Shown: positions 34,640-43,658 of the stretch, in pieces
Position numbering within the stretch: the first letter of the stretch is position 1
Layout: the number at the start of each line of letters is the position of its first letter
Origin: Lunularia cruciata
Lineage: Eukaryota > Streptophyta > Marchantiopsida > Lunulariales > Lunulariaceae
Reading direction: 5' to 3'
DNA: 64,000 nt
Assembly (NCBI GenBank): GCA_948567375.1
Contig: OX419758.1
Span: 14,079,001 to 14,143,000 of the forward strand
Translations under genes and position numbers: made by a program
The notes under the pieces: generated by a model
The model's database searches: none
Told to the model about the DNA's origin: nothing
The model's input: the letters and a program-made list of their open reading frames with translations, nothing else

Positions 34640-37430
34640 AAAGGGATGGAAATAACTATAGCACCTTGAGGGCCTAGGCACAAAAGGGAATTGTTTGAGT
34701 TCATCATTAAATCCCTAGGGGTGACCAAGTGGTCACTCCATTATAGGGTAGAGTTTCTCCACAACAAGAAGGTGGAATTATTGCTATGGAATTAGGAGCT
34801 AAGTGATCATGTAATATTGCATGAAATTAGAGACAATAGAGATCTAAGAACAGAGCACTTGAGAGGGAACCTCTTTGCCTGAAAAAGGAACACTAATAAG
34901 GAGTGTTTGGGCTAGAGTATTCTCCCCCAAACACCATGACCCTAGATTCTACCTAGACCCACCTAGACCTGAGCATAAAAGCAAGATTTTGGGCAACATT
35001 CAAGGACCATAAGACCAAGATTGGTTGGTCTGTGCTTTGCTACAAGGATCTATAACACCCATTGGTGCATGTATGCTCTATTGTGATATTTAGTTTGGTA
35101 TTGCAAGTAATTGGGAGATATAAAGATATTGTTTATATAGAGTTTAACCAAGGTTCTACATAGTCATAATCAACTAAAGTTAGTTGTAGCCAAGATAAAG
35201 GTGACCCTACTTTAGAGTAAGTAGATCAAATGAGCACTACTATTTTTTATTCTAGTGGATTGACTTTGTATTAATAATTCCTAGGTGCTTGGCTTTGAGG
35301 AAAGAGTTAAGAACTCTTGGACCCACAAGCCTTTTTGGTTTGGATTCTTTTATAGTCCAAGGATAGCCAATGTGAAGAAATCCCTGACTTAGTTGTTGGG
35401 TCAACATAAGATCACATACTTATGAGATTATTTCCATGAGTTGGATATTCCTTAAGACTTTTATTCTTTATATGAATTTTTACCTAATAAATTAAGTTAC
35501 TATGTAATTGATAACTTTGGTGTATAAATATTTCACAAGTATATAAACCAAGGCTGAGGAAGTACTTGTCATCCTTTCATTTACAACTATCTTTCTCTCA
35601 TTGAATTCTTTAGCAAGCAATGGCTTGAGTCTTGGAGGTGCCTTGGAGTTCTAGCCTTGAAGGAGTGTGATGGGGTTTAATTCTTTGCCTTCTTAGTCCA
35701 TGGTGCACTACTCTAATACCCATCAGAGGTTCATCTTGAGTGAAAGACAAGCCTACTCATAGATCCTACCAAAAGGGCACTTGCCAAGTCTATAATGAAG
35801 TTGTTCAAGTCCAAACAAACTAGTTATTTGAACAACAACACTACCATCTTCTTTGAGTACTTGTATGAAGGAAGGCTTGTAATTTGGGCTTCCATGTTTT
35901 GATGATGAGTGCAAAAAATTGCAAGAGATATGAACAAAAAAGGAAGAGTTACCATGGTATCTCCCTTTATCATTCACTTTTATTTAGAGATGAACCTTTT
36001 ATCCCCAATCAAGAAGGAGAAGTACCCAAATCACTACTTCCATGAAGTTTGTTTTGAGGAGCTATGGGAGAAGGAGATGATGCAAAAGAAATATATATTT
36101 GCGGATGCAAAATTTTCTTGCATAAGGAAATTTGTCCTCATAGACAAAGCTCACAATAATTTGGGCTTTGGGAAGAAGAGGCAAATAGAGTTGGCTTAAG
36201 AATCCCAAATGAAGGAGAAGAAGAGACTAACCTCTAGGCCAAAGATGAAGACCAAGAAGAGAGCTACAAAGATTCATATGGTAGAAAATTTAGTGGACAA
36301 AGATGAAGTTAAACAAAAACTAGAGGCAACATCCACAACCAGCAAACAATCACTCATCCACATTGTAATCTCATTAGACAAGGAGAAAGGAGAAGACCCC
36401 AAGTTAGAAGTCTCTAACATTGAAGAAGGCTGTTCAAGTAGAAGAAGAATGCTTAGCTAAGGAAAATACAATGCCAAAGCATGACCTTTCAGCATTGGGA
36501 AGGAAGTAGGAGGAAATTAAAAAGTGATGGAACTTATCATATCTCCATAGAATGAAGAAGTACTACCTCAAGAGGAAGGAATAATCAGAGTGGAAGAAGT
36601 GCTCAAGGCCAAAGAGGTACTTGAGGATGAAGAGTCATGTCAAGCCAAAGGTGGACTTCAAGCATAAGGATAAGATCAAGACAAAGGAATTTTATGGGCC
36701 AAAGATCCAAGTAAGGCAAGAGTGGAGAAGGAGAAGGAAGAACCCATTTTTCTTGTTTATCAAGGAGGAAATTGATACTTTGGTGTCCTTTAGGACTAAA
36801 GAAGATGCTCATTCTAGCAAGAAAGAGGTCCTACCAATCATCATGGTGCCTCTTTCTAAGCTGGTCATCCACATAGTAGGACCAATGCCTGAGTTGATGG
36901 AGAAAATCCTCCAATAGGACAAGGAGTGTCACAAAAAAATCATAGATTATATCATTCATATGACATATCCATCACATTGCACAAGGAGTTATGCAAGGAA
37001 GGACAAAGACATAAAATGAATTGGCAGAAGTCTGTGCTTTGCATTTGGAATGCATTCAGAAGTAAAAAAAATGATTTAGCACAAGTGGTGGCCCAACTTA
37101 GGGAAGAAGGAGTGGCCTTGATAGGGAAGTAAGATGAACAAGAGAAGAAGTGGTCAGATGAAGAGAAGATTTATTATGAAGAAGGGGAATAGTGCCAAAC
37201 TCAATTTGAAGAGTAGATGAAGGCTCAAGAGGAAGAAATCAATGCTTTGAAAGGAGAGGTTGAGAAGACAAAGGTGGTTCTTGTCATGGGAGATGTAAGA
37301 CACAAGAAGAGCAATGAGTTGTTGAGTGCATATCAAGAAGCTTGCGGGAAAGCTAAAGGAGAAAGAAGAAGAACAAGCTCAAGATTGTGAAGCCTTTTGG
37401 GGAGGAATTTTGTTAGATGTGTAAGAAATC
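34640..37430 (+). pseudogene. E2: unidentified long reading-frame remnant, split by a solo LTR
   Basis: Plus-strand pieces in order: FEFIIKSLGVTKWSLHYRVE with FLHNKKVELLLWN (about 34690-34800), FKDHKTKIGWSVLCYKD up to the solo LTR at 35050, then PTKRALAKSIMKLF directly after it. Next come MVSPFIIHFYLEMNLLSP (35960), a Lys/Glu-rich tail (36209-36460), and charged coiled-coil-like sequence to about 37430 (e.g. EEEINALKGEVEKTKVV). I do not recognise the family. No zinc knuckle, RT, integrase or transposase motif is visible. E1 is a minus-strand relative. Confidence 0.5.
35051..35761 (+). repeat. Solo LTR of the C-element family in E2, 4-bp target duplication
   Basis: It starts TATAACACCCATTGGTGCATG and ends CCTACTCATA; both TG and CA termini have changed to TA. 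It is flanked by GATC on both sides (35047-35050 and 35762-35765). Removing the LTR and one GATC rejoins the E2 frame (CYKD then PTKRA). Confidence 0.85.
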
Positions 37431-38846
37431 AAGACATAGTTGAACCTCGAGAAGACCAAGATCTTGGCATAGATGGAGATCATCTTTTGCATCTGCACCA
37501 AGATCAAGTGGTGGGAACTCTAGAGGAGACAATGGAGTCCTCCTAGGAGAAATTGAAGTTATAGGAGTCAAGATCCTAGGAGCATGCTTTGATGATAAAA
37601 GTGTATATAGATGAGTAGTTGAGCAACTTATGATAGCCCAATATTGATGTACTTATAGTATAATCAATAAGAATGGGTTGTTCACACAAAGATACAAGTT
37701 GGAAATGACTAAGAATGAATCAAAGTGTCATAATGTCACAATTCATCTATTATTTCCTATTTAACCTATGCAACATAATAAATATCACTTTTGCGGTAAT
37801 CAAGTAAGTAAAGTTAGCTCCCGCAAAGATACAATTCAGAATTGGTCAAATATGAAGCAAACAATAACAAGTTGTTCTTCTTGGTTGCATCTTTAATCTC
37901 TCAGGTAGAAACTACACCTAAAAGAGAATAACAAGCACTGATTCACAGACTCGTCACAAGTTAACATTCATTAATCACAACTTCATTAAATAAATTTCCA
38001 AACAATTCTTGATTGTGATAATTCAATCTCTCCCAAAAATGGCACTTCACTACAAAACGACTTTGCCTCAAAATTGTGTTCCACCTCTCCATTGAAGGCA
38101 CAACTTCCTTGATCAAAATTGCTTCACGTCAACACTACACTACACTCACAACTGCAAAATATTACCAACACTACAATTCCTCTTAGATTTGTGAAGGCAT
38201 TGCTCTAATTGCACTTCACTCAGGATCAAACACACAAAATGAAGATCACGGCCACGGAATCCAACATCCAACACACACATTGACTTGCACTTCAGAATTC
38301 TCCACACACCCACAAACACAATGCTGATACTCAGAATTAAGTACAAGCAATGAGCATTGCTTCGCAACACTTTGCTTTATCTATTCTCAAAATTATGAGT
38401 ACTAAACAACAACACACTATGAATGTCACCTTTAAATAGTAGAGCAATCGATAGTTGCTAACAACTATACCGTTCTACAACAACTTTACAAACCTTTAGA
38501 TCCAAAATGCCAATGCACCTCTTCATATCTGCCCTTCAAAATCTCGAATCTTTTACTTCTCCAATCCAATGTCAACTTTGACTTGGGCTTCCAAACCTGA
38601 TGTTCTTTCAAGAATTTCTATGTCTTTGGATCTACTCAATTTCCACTCCTAATTCTTCTATTTCTATGATTTCTTCACTACAACCTACAATTGAGGTCAA
38701 AGGTAATCTTCCTAACTCTTTAGCTCTTGACCCATTCTTCTCTAATGTTTTAGCTTGTGGGTCTAAAGACACCTGAACTCCTACTTCACTTACTTTGGGT
38801 CTTCTAACTACGTGCATTTCATTACAAAGTTTATCCAACTCCGTCA
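37431..38846. other. Unassigned stretch between E2 and the element C LTR
   Basis: No recognisable domain. A minus-strand open stretch enters from the LTR at 38846 and runs to 38632 (TELDKLCNEMHVVRRPKVSE, then acidic). Plus-strand CTTTAAATAG near 38430 is, on the minus strand, a TATA-like box, so part of this may be an unrecognised LTR. This is weak. Confidence 0.3.
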
Positions 38847-39538
38847 TGTGAGTTGGCTTGTCTCTCACTTGGGATGAACCTCTGATGGCTATTGTGGTAA
38901 CGCACCATGGACTAAGAAGGCAAAGAACCCCAACTCCATCATACTCCTCCAAGGCTAACACTCCAAGAATCAAGACATTGCTCACTAGAGAACTCAATGA
39001 GAGAGAGATAGTTGCAAATGAAAGGATGATGAGTACTTCCTCACCCCTTGTTTATATACTTGTGAAATAAATATGCATCAAAGTTACTAATTATTGGAGT
39101 AACTCAAGTTACTAGGCTAAAAATCAAGTAAAGTCAAAAAGTATAAAGGAATATCTATCCACATGGGCATATTCCACTAAGCATGTGATCTTATCTTGAC
39201 TCAACCACTAAGTCAAGGATTCCTTCACATGGGCTATCCTTGGACTATAGAAGAATCCAAAATAAAAATTCTTATGGGCCCAAGAGTTCTCAACTCTTTC
39301 CTCAAAGCCAAACACCTAAGAATAATACCAAGTCAACACATTAGAATCTAAAATAGTGATGCTCATCTTTTCCACTTCCTCTAAAGTAAAGTCCACTTTA
39401 TCTTAGCTATGACTAACTTTAGCTAATCATGACTAATGTGGAACCATCCTTTATCTCTATGTAAATAATATCTCTCAAGTAATTATATGCGCAAGCTAAA
39501 TATTACAATACCACACACATGCACAAATGGGTGTTCCA
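38847..39538 (-). repeat. Element C 3' LTR
   Basis: In element orientation it begins TGGAACACCC (TGTAACACCC in relatives) and ends GCCAACTCACA. It is about 692 bp and closely matches 60170-60861 and the three solo LTRs. Confidence 0.82.
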
Positions 39539-40027
39539 TTTACCATGGGACTAAGTTTTCACTTTGTCCTCAAAGTGAAGGTCTCTCTACCTTCTATGAT
39601 ACATCTTCAACTTATCATGGTTAATCCTATCAAAGTGTCTTCCTTCCAACTCCTTAAGATCATAGGTGTAATTGCCTCACACCTTCTCCACTATGAAAGG
39701 TCCAAAGTACTTAGGAAAAAACTTATTTTGCACTCTCTTGAATGGAATAGAATCAAACAACATTACCCAATCACCTTCTTTGAAAGGCTCCACCTTCTTC
39801 TTGCCTTGCCTCTTGTTATAGCTCTCATTTTTTTTTCCTTTGGGCTTGCTCCACTTGAACCATAGCAGCTGCTCTTGCCTCTTCCAACTCCATGAGTTGA
39901 TCCTTCCTTGACTTCTCTACATCACCTCCTTGTGCCTTCTTCAATCTCCTATGAATGCTTTGGAATGTAGGAAGATCAAAGTGAATAGGTAAGGTAGACT
40001 CAATACCGTATACCAATTGAAATGGAG
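39539..40027 (-). pseudogene. Element C integrase C-terminal part
   Basis: The minus-strand frame reads YSPFQLVYGIESTLPIHFDL, the end of a gypsy integrase core, then a charged tail (EKSRKDQLMELEEARAAAM). It continues the frame cut at 57240 (STRY). The two halves are separated only by M1 and its TATT duplication. Confidence 0.82.
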
Positions 40028-40031
40028 AATA

Positions 40032-40136
40032 TGTCATGCGTATATACATCGCTACACAACATACATCGCTGTCAACATCATACACTATAGAAGCACAACT
40101 CACACATAAGTCATACATAGACTCTAAAGTGCCACA
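40032..40136 (-). repeat. Extra copy of the 105-bp LTR head at the outer 3' edge of M1
   Basis: This segment (plus-strand TGTCATGCGTATATACATCG to GTGCCACA) is nearly identical to 40600-40704, the first 105 bp of the 3' LTR. It lies outside the LTR end and directly abuts the target duplication, whereas the 5' LTR lacks this segment altogether. Confidence 0.9.
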
Positions 40137-40704
40137 ATAATCAGATTGCTTAACACTTTCAACTCAACTCAACTCAACTCAACTCAGATCAGTACTTGAT
40201 TTGTCACTCTATAAACTGCCAACAACTGGGCACTGATTACAGTCAAGCCACACCCACTCAAGCATAGAGAATCCAGGTGACGCTCGCCGGCCTCTGTCCA
40301 CCATAGCCAGGAACTCGAAGGCTCAACATCAGAGAAGTGAGCTCTCTGGAGCTCACTTGGAATCTATACCCCCCTGGACTTGAGCTAGCACTGGAACCCT
40401 AATGGTCCTGCTGACGGCACACTCGACGGTGCGAACGGTGCAAAGTGACGGTGGGCCCCACCGTGAAGTCAGTACCTCGAACACCAAATCAGACTGTCGG
40501 AAAGTAGTCCATGAGAAACTACTAAAATAACTCTAACTACTATCACTAGAACTCTAGTGTCCGAGCAACTAGATGCGGAACTACAAATGGTGTGACAGCT
40601 GTCGTGCGTATATACATCGCTACACAACATACATCGCTATCAACATCATACACTATAGAAGCACAACTCACACATAAGTCATACATAGACTCTAAAGTGC
40701 CACA
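40137..40704 (-). repeat. M1 3' LTR
   Basis: In element orientation the tract TAGGGGGGCAAT is followed at once by TGTGGCACTTTAG, taken as the LTR start. A 105-bp head, the palindrome GACAGCTGTC, and then about 460 bp shared with the 5' LTR follow. A TCAAC pentamer array is two units longer here (near 40160) than in the 5' LTR (near 56808). Confidence 0.82.
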
Positions 40705-40876
40705 ATTGCCCCCCTAGCTGGCGGTTAGGTCCCTCTAACTCCAGATAGCCATCTACTCTAAGTATATGGTATACCCTCTAATGGGCAAAGATCAGGAGGC
40801 CGGGTGCTATGGAGCCCCATCGTTAGTCGCCTGTCTGCAATCTATACCATATAAAGAATGAACTAGCTATAGGTCA

Positions 40877-41014
40877 AGTACATCTAGGACATAACTACTG
40901 TCCCTGAGGAACCACCATGAGGGGAGGAGTCATACATGCCATATGCCATCCTCTCAAACAGCTATCACACACTAACATAGTAGCAGCTCCACCAGAAGAG
41001 CCACATAACATACA
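40877..41014 (-). other. PHD finger coding segment at the end of M1 pol
   Basis: In the 550-residue open stretch 40895-42547, Cys512-X2-Cys515, Cys527-X2-Cys530, His535 and Cys538 match a PHD finger, including the Gly-Trp before His. A TAG at 40895-40897 ends the frame exactly where PHD fingers have Trp. The next codons read Leu-Cys-Pro-Arg-Cys-Thr and then TGA, supplying the last zinc pair. PHD fingers read histone H3 tails; a role in targeting integration is inference. Confidence 0.85.
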
Positions 41015-42547
41015 CCTCAAGCCTGCACGTACAAGTGCCAAGCTTGGGTCCATAGTACCATCAATGTTTGGGAGGTGGCATGGTGCACAATTGCGCACAT
41101 GATCCTTCCAAACAACACCATCACGTCCTTCTAACACAAGGACTCCAGATGGCAAAATCTCACGCACCCTCAAGATAGTGCGGCCTGTAGAAACATCAAG
41201 TGTCGCCGGTGCTGTCTGCTGTAGATATACATAGTCGCCTGGATGAAATCGACGGATTGAGGGTCTATAACCTCCTCCTCGAATGGTAGCATAGCGTAAA
41301 GTATCTCTATGCTGAGCAATTGCCAAGTTCTCAAAGGTCACCGGCATCACTCTTTGAAAGATCTCTGCCCGTTGAGAACATGCGCTCATCCACACATCGG
41401 GGTCATCCAAGTCCAAAACTACAGTAGCATCTTGACAAATGGCTGCAGGTAAATCTGGATCTCGTCCATAGAGTAGAAAGTATGGAGAGAAGGATGCTAA
41501 GGAGGCTTGCCGGCTGAACCAATAGCCCATGGCCAACCAAGGAAACTGGAGATCCCAATCTCCCAAGTGGCCTCTCTGCAAACCATACTTTTGCAACTCC
41601 CTCTTCATCGTCTGAACCACTCTCTCGGCTAAGCCATCTGCCTCAGGGTGATCTCGGGATGTAGTACGATGATCAATCAAAGCCTTGTCACACAAGACCT
41701 GAAACTCCCCCAAGAACTCTGTACCCTGATCAGTCAAAACCTCAGCTGGTGCACCAAAATGACTAAGAACTTGATCCAGGAACGAGTAAGCCGTCCCTTC
41801 ACTAGACTTGTCAGGAAGTGCCACCAACTCAATCCACTTGGAGAAGTGCTCCACCATCACCAAAACGTACCGATGATGTCTCACAGTCAACGGTAAAGGT
41901 CTGGCAAAGTCCAAACTCCAACGGTAACCCAATCCCATGATAGGTAATGGATGTAACTGTGGCGTAGGAGCATTGAATGATGCTCTAACTAGGTCACAAA
42001 CCATACATCTGGCAACAAACTGCTGTATCTCGGTCTGCATACCACACCACCAATAATGACTCTGGAGTAAGCTATATGTATGCTTTACTCCAAAATGTCC
42101 TAGCTCCTCATGAGCATGACAGACCAACTGTGGTCTCTGTGATGGAAGTGGTACTACTCGCACTCTACCATCCTCCCATACACGCAAAAGGTGTCTACCC
42201 TCCAATCTGAACTGTCTGGCTCGCTGAAGAACACGGTCTCTCTCCTTGGCCCCAACTATGCCACCCACAACACCAGTGCAAAGATAGTCCATTAATAAGA
42301 CATCATCATGAATGTCTCGCTGAACTGTACCAATATCTTCACTCTCTGGATCTGTGACCTCAATAACTCCTCCTGTATGCGCTGAGAGAGATACCACCAA
42401 AGTCTCTGCAAATATACACAGAAAGGCCAATGCATGCCAACCTGGCACCATCTCCTCATCTGTCTCACCATGCCAACGTGCTCCGGTCTGATCCTGCTGG
42501 CTGGGACATGGGTTTCTACTCAACCCATCTGCATCACGGTTCACCAC
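40895..42547 (-). CDS. M1 integrase with C-terminal PHD finger (550-residue open stretch)
   Basis: It begins inside the RNase H end (NRDADGLSRNP). The H2C2 zinc-binding module follows (HAHEELGHFGVKHTY...CMVCDLV), then the DDE core (SLDFARPLPL, LTDQGTEFLGEF, GLAERVVQTMKREL). A GPY/F-like region follows (RFHPGDYVYLQQ, IRG-rich), with the PHD finger last. All three catalytic acids are present. The product would insert element cDNA into chromosomes. The first part is out of frame with the preceding RT piece, so this is not a complete polyprotein; the M listed as start is only the first Met of the open stretch. Confidence 0.85.
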   Translation of the reverse strand: MVNRDADGLSRNPCPSQQDQTGARWHGETDEEMVPGWHALAFLCIFAETLVVSLSAHTGGVIEVTDPESEDIGTVQRDIHDDVLLMDYLCTGVVGGIVGAKERDRVLQRARQFRLEGRHLLRVWEDGRVRVVPLPSQRPQLVCHAHEELGHFGVKHTYSLLQSHYWWCGMQTEIQQFVARCMVCDLVRASFNAPTPQLHPLPIMGLGYRWSLDFARPLPLTVRHHRYVLVMVEHFSKWIELVALPDKSSEGTAYSFLDQVLSHFGAPAEVLTDQGTEFLGEFQVLCDKALIDHRTTSRDHPEADGLAERVVQTMKRELQKYGLQRGHLGDWDLQFPWLAMGYWFSRQASLASFSPYFLLYGRDPDLPAAICQDATVVLDLDDPDVWMSACSQRAEIFQRVMPVTFENLAIAQHRDTLRYATIRGGGYRPSIRRFHPGDYVYLQQTAPATLDVSTGRTILRVREILPSGVLVLEGRDGVVWKDHVRNCAPCHLPNIDGTMDPSLALVRAGLRCMLCGSSGGAATMLVCDSCLRGWHMACMTPPLMVVPQGQ

Positions 42548-43640
42548 TCCAGGTCTGTGAACAACCGTGAAAGCATAGGAGCAGATGTCAACCTCTCCTT
42601 GAGCTCTACAAAAGCTCTCTCCTGCTCATCTCCCCAACACCACTCTTGTGTAAGCTTGGTCAGCTTCGTCAAGGCCTTGGCAATGGCACTAAATCCTCTA
42701 ACATAGCGGCAATAGAAGTTTGCCAACCCAAGGAATGCTCGCACTCTGCTCACATCCGTAGGCCGAGGAATACGTGCAATAGCCTCCACCTTGGTCTACT
42801 AAACACCAAGTCCTCCGGGGTAGATAGTGTGACCCAAATACTCAACCTGCTCGTGAAGAACCTACACTTCCCAAGATGTAATTTGAGTCCATGAGATCTC
42901 AACCTCTCAAACACCTCCAACAATTGTCTCTCATGCTCCTCCACAGTAGTGCTATAGACCAAAATGTCATCAATATAACACCGAGCAAAATCCAATCTAG
43001 CTAGGATCCTATCCATGACCCTCTGGAACTCAGTAGGAGCATTCTTCAACCCAAATGGTAAGAATCTCCACTGATATAACACATCCTTGCCGTGAGGATC
43101 AATAGCCCAAAATGATGTCTTGGACTTATCTTCCTCCCTGATCGGCAACTGATGATATCCTACTCAAAGATCCAAAGTACTGAAGACCTTTGCATGCCCA
43201 ATCGCATAAAAAATCTCCTCCGGTGTAGGCATGGCATACCGATCAGCCCTGGTCTGTCGGTTGATAGGATGGTAATCTCCACACATCCGCATATCTATAT
43301 AGTTGCCATGCATATCCTTCTTGGCTGGCATCACTGTCGCTGATGCATACTCTCCATGTGAAATCTCCACCAAACCAGCTTCAAAAAGGTCACTACTCCG
43401 GCTCTGAATCAATGTCCTCTCCATATCACTATATTGATAAGGACGTCGGAAAACAGGTGTGTCATTAGTCAGCTCAATCCGTATACCAGGTCCCTTCAGA
43501 GCACCCAAATCCTTCATACTGAAGGCAAAACAACTCGTGTGACTCCTCAAGAACCTCCAAACCCTCCGTCTTTCCTCTCCAGTAAGCTTGGGTCCAAGAT
43601 CTGGCTCCCAAGTATCCTCTATAACTGTAGTAGGAGTGGA
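42541..43640 (-). pseudogene. M1 reverse transcriptase, with most of RNase H missing
   Basis: 43164-43550 holds the RT N-terminus (PGIRIELTNDTPVFRRPYQY, then RMCGDYHPINRQT). 42750-43148 holds LPFGLKNAPTEFQRVMDRI and CYIDDILVYS with the catalytic Asp-Asp. 42541-42789 holds the thumb (AFLGLANFYCRYV). A TGA lies at 43164-43166 in LDL-X-VGYHQ and a frame change near 42845. At about 42570 the sequence jumps from the early RNase H (LTSAPML) to its end (HRPGVVNRDADG). Roughly 110 residues, including the RNase H active site, are gone. Confidence 0.88.
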
Positions 43641-43658
43641 AGACGTACTGACTGGCTG

